A DNA stretch of 64,000 nucleotides from Marinobacter sediminicola (GTDB lineage: Bacteria; Pseudomonadota; Gammaproteobacteria; Pseudomonadales; Oleiphilaceae): positions 186,001 through 250,000 of the forward strand of contig NZ_JAVIXR010000004.1 in NCBI RefSeq assembly GCF_031157525.1, in the 5' to 3' direction. Positions 12,304 through 23,974 of this stretch are shown here, piece after piece (positions within the stretch are counted from its first letter, which is position 1; every line of letters begins with the position of its first letter). The notes beneath the pieces were generated by a model. That model worked only from the letters and a program-made list of their open reading frames with translations, was not told where the DNA came from and searched no databases. The translations under genes were made by a program, and so were the position numbers.

Positions 12304-13008
12304 ATGTTGGTAAGTCTTTACCGTTATAACCCGGAAACTGACAACGCCCCTTACATGCAGGACGTAGAGGTTGAGCTTCCGGCAGGAAAGGATCTGATGG
12401 TTCTTGATGTGCTTAACCTCATCAAGGAAAAGGATTCGTCAATGGCCTACCGCCGCTCGTGCCGTGAAGGTGTGTGTGGTTCGGATGGCATGAACATGAA
12501 CGGCAAGAATGGCTTGGCATGTATTACGCCAATGTCGCAGGTCGTCAAGAATGGCAAGTTGGTATTGCGCCCTTTGCCAGGCTTGCCGGTTATCCGCGAT
12601 CTGGTCGTAGATATGAGTCTGTTCTATAAGCAGTACGAAAAAGTAATGCCGTACCTTGTGAACGATACGCCAGTGCCTGCTATTGAGCGTCTCCAGACAC
12701 CAGAAGATCGGGAAAAGCTGGATGGTTTGTACGAGTGTATTCTCTGTGCATGCTGCTCCACATCCTGTCCTTCGTTCTGGTGGAACCCGGACAAGTTTAT
12801 TGGTCCGGCAGGTCTGTTGCAGGCATATCGCTTCCTGGCGGATAGCCGCGATACAGCGCAAGCTGAGCGCCTTGCCAATCTGGATGACCCGTTCAGTGTG
12901 TTCCGTTGCAGGGGCATCATGAACTGTGTCAGCGTATGTCCGAAAGGTCTCAACCCCACAAGGGCAATTGGCCATATCCGGAATCTTTTGCTGCATAGAG
13001 CTACATAA
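12304..13008 (+). CDS. sdhB: Succinate dehydrogenase iron-sulfur subunit
   Basis: Electron wire of complex II, 234 residues. Cys53 and Cys58 of CREGVCGSDG, with the later Cys, bind the [2Fe-2S] cluster. CILCACCSTSCP binds the [4Fe-4S] cluster. CRGIMNCVSVCPKG supplies the remaining [4Fe-4S]/[3Fe-4S] ligands. AAGGGGAA lies upstream of the ATG. It is the last sdh gene; sucA follows after a 316-base gap containing a hairpin. Confidence 0.97.
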   Translation: MLVSLYRYNPETDNAPYMQDVEVELPAGKDLMVLDVLNLIKEKDSSMAYRRSCREGVCGSDGMNMNGKNGLACITPMSQVVKNGKLVLRPLPGLPVIRDLVVDMSLFYKQYEKVMPYLVNDTPVPAIERLQTPEDREKLDGLYECILCACCSTSCPSFWWNPDKFIGPAGLLQAYRFLADSRDTAQAERLANLDDPFSVFRCRGIMNCVSVCPKGLNPTRAIGHIRNLLLHRAT

Positions 13009-13060
13009 GCGGCAAGATTTCAGACAGACGCTATACTGGTCTGAATAGGTTGGACTCCCG

Positions 13061-13089
13061 GAAGGCCTCGCATTTTATGCGGGGCCTTC
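13061..13089 (+). other. Long hairpin between sdhB and sucA
   Basis: Arms 13061-13073 and 13077-13089 match at 12 of 13 positions (the odd pair can form G-U) around a TTT loop. No T tract follows, so it is not a simple terminator. It could be an RNA processing or stability element that sets sdh and suc mRNA levels. The rest of 13009-13324 shows no convincing gene. Confidence 0.5.
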
Positions 13090-13324
13090 AACCAAAGGCT
13101 TATAGTCAAAGGTCTTACCCGGGTGCACACTACGCAAGCCGTGCCGGGAACTCAGCAGGTTTTCTTGCGGCGTTGCAGAGTATAAAAAATCATTGGGGAA
13201 CGGAAAACATCCATGTTGGGTGTGGTGGCCATAGTCGATCCCGTAAAAACCCGTATTGACTGATAGTTACCCCTGGCCGACCATACTTGGCTCCCCCGCA
13301 CCAGCCCAAGGTGAGCTATTCAAA

Positions 13325-16162
13325 ATGCAAGAAAGCATGATGGAGCAGTTATGGCAGACGTCCCACTTGCAAGGTGGAAATCTGGCCTATGTTGAACAGC
13401 TTTTTGAAACCTACCTGACAGACCCTAATGCCGTTCCTGAAGAGTGGCGCAGCTATTTCGACAAGCTTCCAAGCGTTGATGGCAATCATGGCCGCGACGT
13501 TATTCACTCTTCGATCCGGGAACAGTTTGAGCACATCTCCCGCAATCAGCGTTTCCTCACGACTAATGGCGTGCCAGCTGGCGCTACGTCGGATGCTGAT
13601 AAAAAGCAGATTCGTGTTCTTCAGTTAATCAATGCTTATCGTTTTCGTGGTCACCAGGAAGCAAAGCTTGATCCACTCGGCGTCTGGAATCGTCCCAAGG
13701 TAGAAGATCTTGAACTGTCGTTTCACGATCTGTCCGAGTCCGATCTCGATCTGGAGTTCCAGACAGGCTCTCTGAGCTTTGGTTCTGACACCATGAAGCT
13801 TGGCGATATCTACGATGGTCTCCGCAAGACATACTGCGGAAGCATCGGTGCCGAATATATGCACGTGGTTGATACCCGCATCAAGCGCTGGTTTCAGCAA
13901 CGTATGGAGCCGGTTCGCTCAGAGCCCGGTTTCGAATCCGCTACCCGAACCCATATTCTTGAACGCCTGACAGCTGCCGAAGGCTTGGAGAAATACCTTG
14001 GCTCCCGCTACCCAGGCGTCAAGCGTTTTGGTCTTGAGGGTGGTGAAAGTCTTATTCCTTGCATGGATGAGCTTATCCAGCGTGCCGGTCATTACGGTGC
14101 CAAGGAAATTGTTCTGGGTATGGCCCACCGTGGCCGACTGAATATTCTGGTCAATACTTTGGGCAAAAACCCCAAAGAACTGTTTGATGAGTTTGAAGGC
14201 AAAAGGCTCGCCGATTCAGGTTCCGGCGACGTTAAATACCACCAGGGCTTCTCGTCCAACGTTATGACTGACGGCGGTGAAGTGCACTTGGCCATGGCGT
14301 TTAACCCATCCCACCTGGAAATAGTATCTCCAGTGGTAGAGGGGTCGGTTCGTGCCCGCCAGACTCGGCGTTCTGATACGGAAGGCAATCAGGTTGTTCC
14401 GGTTATCATGCACGGTGATGCGGCATTTGCTGGTCAGGGTGTGGTGATGGAAACTTTCCAGATGTCCCAGACCCGTGGTTTCGGGGTGGGTGGCACCATC
14501 CATATTGTTATCAATAACCAGGTTGGCTTCACCACCAGCAAGCAGGAAGACGCGCGCTCTACGGAGTACTGCACCGACATCGCGAAGATGGTCCAGGCGC
14601 CGATACTGCATGTGAACGCTGATGATCCAGATGCGGTTGTGTTTGTAACTCAAATGGCGATGGACTATCGCAACGAATTCAAAGGTGACGTGGTTATCGA
14701 TCTGGTTTGTTATCGCCGTCGTGGACACAACGAGGCGGATGAGCCTGCTGCAACACAGCCGATGATGTACCAAAAAATTCGTAAGCTGCCAACCACGCGC
14801 AATATCTATGCAGACAAGCTGATTGCTGCAGGTGTGGTAACTGAAGACGAAGCCAAGCAGATGGAAAATGACTACCGTGATGCGCTGGACAACGGCGAGC
14901 ACGTGGTCAAATCTCTAGTCAAAGAGCCGAACAAAGATCTCTACGTGGACTGGGCTCCTTATCTTGGTCACGCATGGACTGCCAAGTGTAAGTCCAGCGT
15001 GCCCTTGAAAACCATCCAGAAGCTGGGCAAGAAGCTGACCCAGGTGCCCGAAGGGTTCAGCATTCAGCGCCAGGTATCCAAGATCGTCACTGACCGAGAC
15101 AAAATGACGGCAGGTGCGCTGCCCATTAACTGGGGTTACGGCGAGATCATGGCGTACGCAACGCTGCTCAATGAAGGGCATCCAATCCGCTTGACCGGAC
15201 AGGATGTGGGGCGTGGAACCTTCTCTCACCGTCACGCGGTTTTGCATAATCAGAAAGACGGCTCCAGACACATAGCGCTCGCACAGCTCTCTGATAAACA
15301 GCCAAAGTTCGAAATATACGACTCGCTACTGTCGGAAATGGCAGTGATGGCGTTCGAGTACGGCTACGCAACAACTACGCCGGATGCACTGGTTGTCTGG
15401 GAGGCTCAGTTTGGTGACTTTGCAAACGGCGCCCAGGTGGTTATCGATCAGTTCCTGACCAGCGGCGAACATAAGTGGGGCCGCCTGTGCGGGCTGACTC
15501 TGTTGCTGCCGCACGGCTATGAAGGGCAGGGGCCTGAGCACAGTTCTGCACGGCTTGAGCGTTTCCTCCAGCTATCGGCAGAGCACAATATTCAGGTATG
15601 TGTGCCAACCACGCCTTCCCAGGTTTTCCATATGCTTCGCCGCCAAGTTAAGCGTCCATTGCGTAAGCCTCTGGTGGCAATCACGCCCAAGAGTCTGTTG
15701 CGCCACAAAGAAGCGACCTCGGATCTGGACGATCTGACCTCAGGCACCTTCCAGACAGTACTTCCTGAGAAAGATCTGCCTGAAGCGAAAAAGGTTACCC
15801 GGGTTATTCTTTGTAGTGGCAAGGTCTATTATGACCTTCTGGAAAAGAAGAAAACCGACGAGCGGGACGACGTTGCCCTAGTGCGTATTGAGCAGCTCTA
15901 TCCGTTCCCCGGCGAGGATCTGGACGAAACCTTGGCGCAGTATCCGAAGCTCAAACATGTTGTTTGGTGCCAGGAAGAGCCAATGAACCAGGGTGCCTGG
16001 TATTGCAGTCAGCACCATATGCGGAATGCGCTGCAACGTCTGAATCCAAAGCTGTACCTTCAGTATGCTGGCCGTCAGGCTTCCGCTGCTCCGGCGGCAG
16101 GACACATGTCCGTGCATATTGAAGAGCAGAAAAACCTTGTTAACGACGCGTTTGAAATCTGA
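13325..16162 (+). CDS. sucA: 2-oxoglutarate dehydrogenase E1 component
   Basis: Thiamine-diphosphate enzyme that decarboxylates 2-oxoglutarate and passes succinyl to SucB. ATG 13325 is chosen over the upstream TTG 13256: AAGGTGAG (13308-13315) is 9 bases away and MQESMMEQLWQ matches Pseudomonas SucA starts. That gives 945 residues. Visible segments are the substrate loop GMAHRGRLN, the ThDP region HGDAAFAGQG followed by INNQVGFTT, and GQDVGRGTFSHRH in the pyrimidine-binding part. sucB follows after 25 bases. Confidence 0.96.
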   Translation: MQESMMEQLWQTSHLQGGNLAYVEQLFETYLTDPNAVPEEWRSYFDKLPSVDGNHGRDVIHSSIREQFEHISRNQRFLTTNGVPAGATSDADKKQIRVLQLINAYRFRGHQEAKLDPLGVWNRPKVEDLELSFHDLSESDLDLEFQTGSLSFGSDTMKLGDIYDGLRKTYCGSIGAEYMHVVDTRIKRWFQQRMEPVRSEPGFESATRTHILERLTAAEGLEKYLGSRYPGVKRFGLEGGESLIPCMDELIQRAGHYGAKEIVLGMAHRGRLNILVNTLGKNPKELFDEFEGKRLADSGSGDVKYHQGFSSNVMTDGGEVHLAMAFNPSHLEIVSPVVEGSVRARQTRRSDTEGNQVVPVIMHGDAAFAGQGVVMETFQMSQTRGFGVGGTIHIVINNQVGFTTSKQEDARSTEYCTDIAKMVQAPILHVNADDPDAVVFVTQMAMDYRNEFKGDVVIDLVCYRRRGHNEADEPAATQPMMYQKIRKLPTTRNIYADKLIAAGVVTEDEAKQMENDYRDALDNGEHVVKSLVKEPNKDLYVDWAPYLGHAWTAKCKSSVPLKTIQKLGKKLTQVPEGFSIQRQVSKIVTDRDKMTAGALPINWGYGEIMAYATLLNEGHPIRLTGQDVGRGTFSHRHAVLHNQKDGSRHIALAQLSDKQPKFEIYDSLLSEMAVMAFEYGYATTTPDALVVWEAQFGDFANGAQVVIDQFLTSGEHKWGRLCGLTLLLPHGYEGQGPEHSSARLERFLQLSAEHNIQVCVPTTPSQVFHMLRRQVKRPLRKPLVAITPKSLLRHKEATSDLDDLTSGTFQTVLPEKDLPEAKKVTRVILCSGKVYYDLLEKKKTDERDDVALVRIEQLYPFPGEDLDETLAQYPKLKHVVWCQEEPMNQGAWYCSQHHMRNALQRLNPKLYLQYAGRQASAAPAAGHMSVHIEEQKNLVNDAFEI

Positions 16163-16187
16163 CGAGCTACCGAACTAAGGAACTGTA

Positions 16188-17417
16188 ATGTCTACTGAGA
16201 TTAAAGCCCCCGTATTCCCGGAGTCGGTCGCAGAGGGTACCGTCGCGACCTGGCACAAACAGCCTGGCGAAGCCTGTTCACGTGACGACCTGATTGTCGA
16301 TATCGAAACCGACAAAGTGGTTCTCGAAGTTGTCGCACCTGCAGACGGTGTAATCGAGGAAATTCTTAAAGGTGAAGGCGATACCGTAGAGAGCGGTGAA
16401 GTCATTGGTAAATTTAAAGCGGGCGCTGCGGGCGACTCCGGTTCTTCGGAGAGCAAAGCCAGCAGTGCCAGTGCGGATAAAGGTGAAGCCAAGTCTGAGC
16501 AGAGCCAGGAGTCCGGCGACGCGATTCTGAGCCCGGCTGCGCGTAAGTTAGCTGACGAAAACAACGTTGATCCGGCTGCTGTAAAGGGCACTGGAAAAGA
16601 CGGGCGCGTTACGAAAGAAGACGTTCAAAATCATGTGGATACTTCCAAGTCTTCAGGTGGTTCCGCAAAAGCAGCTGCACCGTCTGCTATGCCCGAAGTG
16701 AACGTGGCTGCTGGTGAGCGTCCTGAAAAGCGTGTGCCAATGACCCGTTTGCGGGCCAGCATCGCCAAGCGACTGGTTAATGCGCAACAAACAGCCGCCA
16801 TGCTGACGACCTTTAACGAGGTTGATATGGGGCCTATCATGGAGCTGCGCAAGGCATATCAGGACAGCTTCGTGAAGCGTCATGATATCAAGCTGGGCTT
16901 TATGTCTTTCTTCGCCAAGGCTGCCACGGAAGCGTTGAAGCGTTTCCCGGCTGTGAACGCGTCTATCGATGGTAACGATATGGTTTACCACGGCTACCAG
17001 GACATCGGTGTTGCCGTATCCACTGATCGCGGCCTGGTTGTTCCGGTACTCCGTGATACGGACGCAATGGGCTTGGCAGATATCGAGAAGAAAATTGTTG
17101 AGTACGGCACCAAGGCGAAAGGTGGCAAGCTTGCGATTGAAGATATGACCGGTGGTACCTTTACCATTACTAATGGCGGTATTTTCGGATCCCTGATTTC
17201 TACGCCGATCCTGAATCCGCCGCAAACAGCGATTCTGGGTATGCACAAAATCCAGGAACGCCCCATGGCGGTCAATGGCAAGGTGGAAATCCGTCCGATG
17301 ATGTACCTTGCACTGTCCTATGATCACCGCATGGTGGATGGCAAGGAGGCGGTACAATTCCTTGTGGCCATCAAAGACATGCTTGAGGACCCGGCGCGCA
17401 TTCTGCTGGACGTGTGA
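16188..17417 (+). CDS. sucB: Dihydrolipoyllysine succinyltransferase (E2)
   Basis: Core of the 2-oxoglutarate dehydrogenase complex, 409 residues. A lipoyl domain (1-77) carries Lys43 in [10 protein letters not shown] Ser/Ala/Glu-rich linker follows, then the E3-binding domain (about 110-145, [10 protein letters not shown]), another linker, and the acyltransferase domain (about 180-409) with SYDHRMVDG near the C-terminus. AAGGAACTGTA precedes the ATG. Operon with sucA and lpdA. Confidence 0.97.
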   Translation: MSTEIKAPVFPESVAEGTVATWHKQPGEACSRDDLIVDIETDKVVLEVVAPADGVIEEILKGEGDTVESGEVIGKFKAGAAGDSGSSESKASSASADKGEAKSEQSQESGDAILSPAARKLADENNVDPAAVKGTGKDGRVTKEDVQNHVDTSKSSGGSAKAAAPSAMPEVNVAAGERPEKRVPMTRLRASIAKRLVNAQQTAAMLTTFNEVDMGPIMELRKAYQDSFVKRHDIKLGFMSFFAKAATEALKRFPAVNASIDGNDMVYHGYQDIGVAVSTDRGLVVPVLRDTDAMGLADIEKKIVEYGTKAKGGKLAIEDMTGGTFTITNGGIFGSLISTPILNPPQTAILGMHKIQERPMAVNGKVEIRPMMYLALSYDHRMVDGKEAVQFLVAIKDMLEDPARILLDV

Positions 17418-17422
17418 GCTGA

Positions 17423-18895
<1,473 letters not shown>

Positions 18896-18910
18896 CGCAA
18901 AACAGGAAGT

Positions 18911-18940
18911 AGGGGCGTCCGTAATGGCGCCCCTTTATTA
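18911..18940 (+). terminator. Probable (leaky) terminator after lpdA
   Basis: AGGGGCG (18911-18917) pairs with CGCCCCT (18928-18934), extended by CC/GG with one bulged base, followed by TTATTAT. The weak tail and co-functional sucCD downstream suggest partial termination. The rest of the 194-base gap shows no clear promoter. Confidence 0.5.
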
Positions 18941-19089
18941 TAAAAAGACAGATTTCCGTTTGCGATCGTGGTGAGCTGAGGTGATCCCCTGCTCATCGAA
19001 CAGAATTCGCGTTTAAGGCTCCTCATCCGGGGAGTGGCGAGTTCACTGCCGTACGTGGTTATCCTCCATCAAAAAGCGGGACACTAACT

Positions 19090-20256
19090 ATGAATTTGCA
19101 TGAATATCAGGGCAAACAGCTTTTCGCTGAATATGGCCTGCCCGTATCTCAAGGCATTGCCTGTGATACTCCGAAAGACGCGGTTGCAGCCGCTGATGAA
19201 ATTGGCGGCAATGCGTGGGTGGTTAAAGCCCAGGTTCACGCGGGTGGCCGTGGTAAGGCTGGCGGCGTAAAGCTGGTCAAGACCAAAGACGAGATTCGCG
19301 AGTTTGCTGAAAAGTGGCTGGGCAAAAACCTGGTGACTTACCAAACAGACGAAAACGGCCAGCCGGTCACCAAGATTCTGGTTGAGTCCCTGACCGATAT
19401 TGATCAGGAACTGTATCTGGGGGCGGTTGTCGACCGTGCCTCCCGTCGGGTCGTGTTCATGGCGTCCACCGAAGGTGGTGTCGAGATCGAGACGGTTGCT
19501 GAAGAAACACCGGAAAAGATCCTGAGAGCTGAGATCGATCCGCTGGTTGGTGCACAGCCATTCCAGGGCCGCGAGTTGGCATTCAAGCTTGGGCTGGAAG
19601 GCAAGCAAATCGGTCAGTTCACCAAGATTTTCATGGGTCTGGCGAAGCTGTTTGAAGAGCGTGACCTGGCTCTGTTGGAAATCAACCCGCTGGTTATTAC
19701 CCCAGCCGGTGACTTGCACTGCCTGGATGCCAAGATTGGTGTTGACGGTAACGCACTGTATCGCCAGAAAAAGATTCAGGAAATGCACGATCCTTCCCAG
19801 GAAGATCCTCGTGAAGCCGAAGCTGCCAAGTGGGAGCTCAACTATGTAGCGCTGGATGGAAATATCGGCTGCATGGTTAACGGTGCGGGCTTGGCCATGG
19901 GCACCATGGACATCATCAAGTTGTCTGGCGGTGAGCCAGCAAACTTCCTTGACGTTGGCGGCGGTGCAACCAAAGAGCGTGTTACTGAAGCGTTCAAGAT
20001 CATCTTGTCTGACGACGCAGTACAAGCCGTTCTGGTTAACATCTTCGGTGGTATTGTCCGTTGCGACATGATTGCTGAAGGTATTATCGGTGCAGTCAAG
20101 GAAGTGGGCGTCAAGGTTCCTGTGGTTGTGCGCCTTGAAGGCAACAACGCTGAGAAAGGCACCAAGGTACTTGCTGAAAGTGGCCTGAACATTATCGCCG
20201 CCACCAGTCTGGCGGATGCTGCAGAGCAAGTTGTTAAAGCCGCAGGGGGTAAATAA
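19090..20256 (+). CDS. sucC: Succinyl-CoA synthetase beta subunit
   Basis: Makes ATP or GTP from succinyl-CoA together with SucD. 388 residues. The ATP-grasp N-terminal half starts [12 protein letters not shown], with [15 protein letters not shown] as nucleotide-binding segment. The CoA-ligase half has [10 protein letters not shown]. The RBS is weak (GGGACA). Its stop overlaps the sucD start (TAATG), a typical coupled pair. Confidence 0.97.
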   Translation: MNLHEYQGKQLFAEYGLPVSQGIACDTPKDAVAAADEIGGNAWVVKAQVHAGGRGKAGGVKLVKTKDEIREFAEKWLGKNLVTYQTDENGQPVTKILVESLTDIDQELYLGAVVDRASRRVVFMASTEGGVEIETVAEETPEKILRAEIDPLVGAQPFQGRELAFKLGLEGKQIGQFTKIFMGLAKLFEERDLALLEINPLVITPAGDLHCLDAKIGVDGNALYRQKKIQEMHDPSQEDPREAEAAKWELNYVALDGNIGCMVNGAGLAMGTMDIIKLSGGEPANFLDVGGGATKERVTEAFKIILSDDAVQAVLVNIFGGIVRCDMIAEGIIGAVKEVGVKVPVVVRLEGNNAEKGTKVLAESGLNIIAATSLADAAEQVVKAAGGK

Positions 20257-21128
20257 TGAGCATCCTGATCAATAAAGACACCAAGGTTATTTGCCAGGGC
20301 TTTACTGGCGCACAGGGTACCTTTCACTCTGAGCAGGCTATCGAATACGGAACCAAAATGGTCGGTGGCGTAAGCCCGGGTAAGGGCGGCACTGAGCATT
20401 TGGGCCTGCCGGTATTCAATACCGTTCGTGAAGCAGTAGAAAAGACCGGAGCCGAGGCTACCGTAATCTATGTTCCTGCTCCGTTCTGTAAGGATGCGAT
20501 CATTGAAGCGGCAGATGCCGGTATTGAGCTGATCGTGTGCATCACTGAGGGCATTCCGACCATCGACATGCTTTACGCCAAAGAATACGTTGATCGTAAA
20601 GGCGTTCGCATGATTGGTCCTAACTGCCCGGGTGTGATTACTCCGGGTGAGTGCAAGATCGGTATTATGCCGGGCCACATTCATAAGCCAGGCAAGGTGG
20701 GTATCGTATCCCGTTCCGGCACCCTGACTTACGAAGCGGTCAAGCAGACCACAGACTTCGGCTACGGCCAGTCTACCTGCGTAGGCATTGGTGGCGACCC
20801 GATTCCAGGCTCCAACTTCATCGATATCCTTGCACTGCTGCAGAATGACCCGCAGACAGAAGCGATTGTGATGATTGGTGAAATTGGCGGTACTGCTGAA
20901 GAAGAAGCGGCTGCATTCATCAAGGATAACGTCACTAAGCCAGTGGTTGCCTACATTGCCGGTGTTACAGCACCTCCGGGCAAGCGTATGGGCCACGCCG
21001 GTGCCATCATCTCTGGTGGTAAGGGCACGGCAGACGAGAAGTTTGCGGCTTTGAACGATGCCGGCGTTAAAACTGTTCGCAGTTTGGCCGATATTGGTAA
21101 GGCTCTGAAGGAAGTAACTGGCTGGTAA
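20256..21128 (+). CDS. sucD: Succinyl-CoA synthetase alpha subunit
   Basis: Alpha subunit with CoA binding and the phosphorylated histidine, in [10 protein letters not shown] near residue 246. The N-terminal CoA-binding region has [15 protein letters not shown]. 290 residues. Shares one base with the sucC stop. A strong terminator follows and closes the TCA block. Confidence 0.97.
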   Translation: MSILINKDTKVICQGFTGAQGTFHSEQAIEYGTKMVGGVSPGKGGTEHLGLPVFNTVREAVEKTGAEATVIYVPAPFCKDAIIEAADAGIELIVCITEGIPTIDMLYAKEYVDRKGVRMIGPNCPGVITPGECKIGIMPGHIHKPGKVGIVSRSGTLTYEAVKQTTDFGYGQSTCVGIGGDPIPGSNFIDILALLQNDPQTEAIVMIGEIGGTAEEEAAAFIKDNVTKPVVAYIAGVTAPPGKRMGHAGAIISGGKGTADEKFAALNDAGVKTVRSLADIGKALKEVTGW

Positions 21129-21144
21129 GTTAGTTTCTTTCGTG

Positions 21145-21183
21145 AAAACCCCCGTTTCTGTTCTGCAGAGCGGGGGTTTTTTA
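21145..21183 (+). terminator. Rho-independent terminator after sucD
   Basis: AAAACCCCCG (21145-21154) pairs with CGGGGGTTTT (21171-21180), with an inner CTG/CAG stem and a T tail. Confidence 0.88.
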
Positions 21184-21247
21184 TTTATAATGCTGGGTCG
21201 TCTGATCTAGTATGGGCGAATCCCATTCAAAAGAAGGAGTTTGTGCT

Positions 21248-22462
21248 TTGAGTTCAGTAGAGTCCCAGCAACGGGTTTTGTCTGGTATGCGTCCGACCGG
21301 CAAGCTACATCTAGGTCATTACCATGGTGTGCTAAAAAACTGGGTGAAACTCCAGCACGAATTTGAGTGCTTCTTCTTTATAGCCGATTGGCATGCCCTG
21401 ACAACGCAATACGACGACCCGTCCGGCATAGAACAAAGCGTATGGGATATGGTGGTCGACTGGTTGGCGGCGGGGGTGAATCCTGGCTCATCCACCATGT
21501 TTATCCAGTCTCAAGTACCGGAACACGCAGAGCTTCACTTGCTGTTGTCCATGATTACACCGCTGGGCTGGCTGGAACGCATTCCCACCTATAAGGATCA
21601 GCAGGAAAAACTGCGGGAAAAGGATCTGGCAACTTATGGGTTTCTTGGGTATCCACTACTGCAGACGGCAGACATTCTTATGTACCGGGCAGGCAAGGTG
21701 CCTGTAGGCGCAGACCAGGTCTCCCATGTGGAAATCACCCGCGAAGTGGCACGCCGCTTTAACCATCTTTACGGGCGTGAACCCGGTTTTGAAGACCAGG
21801 CAGAGGCGGCCATCGTGAAGATGGGTAAGAAGAACGCCAAGCTCTATCGCACACTCAAAAAGCGTTATCAGGAAGAGGGCGACATGGAAGCGCTTGAAAC
21901 TGCCCGAGCGTTACTTATGGAGCAGCAGAATATCTCCCTTGGTGATCGTGAACGCCTTTACGGCTTCATCGAAGGTGGTGGCAAGATCATATTGCCTGAG
22001 CCACAGCCCCTTTTAACGCCCGATTCAAAAATGCCGGGGCTGGACGGTCAAAAAATGTCCAAGTCCTATAACAACTACATTGGGCTGCGGGAAGATCCCG
22101 ATACCGTCGCTCAAAAAGTTCGTACCATGCAGACAGATCCACAGCGAGTGCGTCGCACTGACCCCGGCGAACCTGAAAAGTGCCCTGTTTGGGGTCTGCA
22201 CAAGGTGTACTCCGATGAGTCCACCAAAGAGTGGGTTCAAACGGGCTGTCGCAGTGCCGGCATAGGCTGCCTGGATTGCAAAAAGCCATTAATTGACGCA
22301 ATTGTGGAAGAGCAGCGCCCCATTCGTGAGCGGGCTCTTGAATATGAAAACAGTCCAGATCTTGTACATTCCATTCTGCAGGAAGGGCGTGAGCACGCGC
22401 GGGACGCTGCAAGAGATACTCTGGACGAAGTTCGAGCTGCGATGGGATTGAGCTATCGCTAA
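21248..22462 (+). CDS. trpS: Tryptophanyl-tRNA synthetase
   Basis: Class I aminoacyl-tRNA synthetase charging tRNA-Trp. The ATP motif KLHLGHYHG (HIGH region) is near residue 20 and KMSKS is in GQKMSKSYNN. A C-terminal Cys-rich stretch (CPVWGLHK...CLDCKKP) occurs in this ~400-residue subtype. TTG 21248 is chosen over ATG 21212: AAGGAG (21234-21239) is 8 bases before the TTG, no Shine-Dalgarno precedes the ATG, and the N-terminus LSSVESQQRVLSGMRP begins close to the conserved region. That gives 404 residues. Confidence 0.93.
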   Translation: MSSVESQQRVLSGMRPTGKLHLGHYHGVLKNWVKLQHEFECFFFIADWHALTTQYDDPSGIEQSVWDMVVDWLAAGVNPGSSTMFIQSQVPEHAELHLLLSMITPLGWLERIPTYKDQQEKLREKDLATYGFLGYPLLQTADILMYRAGKVPVGADQVSHVEITREVARRFNHLYGREPGFEDQAEAAIVKMGKKNAKLYRTLKKRYQEEGDMEALETARALLMEQQNISLGDRERLYGFIEGGGKIILPEPQPLLTPDSKMPGLDGQKMSKSYNNYIGLREDPDTVAQKVRTMQTDPQRVRRTDPGEPEKCPVWGLHKVYSDESTKEWVQTGCRSAGIGCLDCKKPLIDAIVEEQRPIRERALEYENSPDLVHSILQEGREHARDAARDTLDEVRAAMGLSYR

Positions 22463-22550
22463 GCCAGATCAGGCTCCATTAGCGCGGGTATCAGGTAAGG
22501 AGGTTGTTGACCTTCCTAATGACCTGTATATCCCGCCGGATGCCCTTGCG

Positions 22551-23246
22551 GTGTTTCTTGAGGCTTTTGAAGGCCCGCTAGATCTATTGCTGTATCTCAT
22601 ACGGCGCCAGAATATGGATATTCTGGATATAGACGTCAGTGAGATAACCCGGCAGTACATGGAATATATTGGCGCCGTAGAAGTCATGCGCTTCGAGCTC
22701 GCAGCTGAGTACCTGGTAATGGCGGCAACACTTGCGGAGATCAAATCCCGTATGTTGTTGCCACGGCATGAGGCAGAGGAAGACGATGAGGTGGATCCGC
22801 GTGCAGAGCTCATTCGTCGACTGCAACAATATGAGCGTTTCAAAAAAGCCGCTGAGGATATTGATACCCTTCCGCGCATGGAGCGCGACACATTTACTGT
22901 GTCCGCATCCTTGCCGAAGCTTCCGTCAAATCAAGCGCACCCAGACGTTGAAATGCGTGATCTGCTTCTTGCCTTGCAGGGCGTACTGAGCAGAGCTGAC
23001 CTTTTCACCAGTCATCACGTTGAGCGGGAAAGGCTGTCCACCCGCGAGCGCATGTCCGCTATTTTGTCAGTGTTGCGGGATGATCAGTTCGTCACCTTCC
23101 AAAGCCTGTTTACCATTGAGGAAGGGCGGTTAGGGGTGGTGGTGACATTTCTGGCGACCCTGGAATTGGTGAAAGAGCAGCTGATAGAAGTGGTACAGGC
23201 AGAAGTGCTTGGCCAGATTCACGTGCGTGCGCGGGCGGCACGTTAG
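22551..23246 (+). CDS. scpA: Segregation and condensation protein A
   Basis: Kleisin that bridges Smc heads in the Smc-ScpAB condensin. FEGPLDLLLYL at the start and EYLVMAATLAEIKSRMLLP are family signatures; a C-terminal winged helix follows. 231 residues from GTG 22551, the only conventional start in frame. It has no Shine-Dalgarno. The same frame stays open back to 22452 and encodes LPNDLYIPPDALA, a segment I remember as conserved in Pseudomonas ScpA. The true start may therefore lie upstream, overlapping the end of trpS, with a rare codon (ATC at 22455 is one candidate). Confidence 0.85.
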   Translation: MFLEAFEGPLDLLLYLIRRQNMDILDIDVSEITRQYMEYIGAVEVMRFELAAEYLVMAATLAEIKSRMLLPRHEAEEDDEVDPRAELIRRLQQYERFKKAAEDIDTLPRMERDTFTVSASLPKLPSNQAHPDVEMRDLLLALQGVLSRADLFTSHHVERERLSTRERMSAILSVLRDDQFVTFQSLFTIEEGRLGVVVTFLATLELVKEQLIEVVQAEVLGQIHVRARAAR

Positions 23247-23293
23247 AATAAATATCGCATTGGAACGCCGCACTGAGAAGGCTGATAGCCATC

Positions 23294-23935
23294 ATGAATG
23301 AAGAAAACCTCGCTAAAATTCAGGCGATTGCCGAAGCGGCGTTACTTGCAGCGGGCAAGCCTCTAACTCTGGACCAGCTAAGAGAGTTGTTCCCAGAGGA
23401 TGAGCGCCCGGCGCGGCAAGTTATGGAGCACGTAATGATGCTTGTGGGCAATGCCTGTGAGGGTCGCGGTTTCGAGCTGCGCAAGGTTGCTAGCGGCTAT
23501 CGCCTACAGATTCGTGAGGAGTTCGCGCCTTGGGTCAGTCGCCTTTTTGAGGAGAAGCCTCAACGCTACTCCCGTGCTCTGCTGGAAACTCTGGCCCTGA
23601 TTGCCTATCGTCAGCCAATCACTCGCGGTGAAATTGAAGATATCCGGGGTGTTGCGGTAAGCAGCAATATCATTCGCACCTTACTTGAGCGAGAGTGGGT
23701 CCGTATTGTAGGGCATCGAGATGTTCCTGGCCGACCGGCTATGTATGCGACAACCCGTCAATTTCTCGACTATTTCAATCTTTCCGGCCTGACTGAATTG
23801 CCACCTTTGTCTGAAATCCGGGATCTGGAAGAAATCGGTAGGGAAATTGAAAAGAATATACAGGCTGAGATCGAGTTTGATTCAGCATCAGTTCAGCCCA
23901 CTGGCGACAACACGCCAGATCAGACATTTCACTGA
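23294..23935 (+). CDS. scpB: Segregation and condensation protein B
   Basis: Winged-helix dimer that binds ScpA in the condensin. 213 residues with two winged-helix units (about 5-85 and 90-165). LIAYRQPITRGEIEDIRGV and WVRIVGHRDVPGRP are characteristic. It follows scpA by 47 bases. The last 40 residues are acidic and variable. Confidence 0.95.
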   Translation: MNEENLAKIQAIAEAALLAAGKPLTLDQLRELFPEDERPARQVMEHVMMLVGNACEGRGFELRKVASGYRLQIREEFAPWVSRLFEEKPQRYSRALLETLALIAYRQPITRGEIEDIRGVAVSSNIIRTLLEREWVRIVGHRDVPGRPAMYATTRQFLDYFNLSGLTELPPLSEIRDLEEIGREIEKNIQAEIEFDSASVQPTGDNTPDQTFH

Positions 23936-23974
23936 TACCATTCGGGTGTCAGTCAGCGATTAAGGATTAAGTTC

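Noticed and set aside
13050..13259. Small open frame between sdhB and sucA
   Set aside because: It starts at TTG without Shine-Dalgarno, spans the hairpin, and its composition is not protein-like. It may be part of the leader only.
19084..20996. Two long open frames antisense to sucC and sucD (about 380 codons each)
   Set aside because: They mirror highly expressed genes with strong codon bias, which leaves antisense stops rare. No RBS or family signature.
22519..22580. ATG 22519 with nearby TAAGGAGGT as a start for scpA
   Set aside because: The ATG is out of frame with ScpA and its frame hits TAG after about 20 codons.
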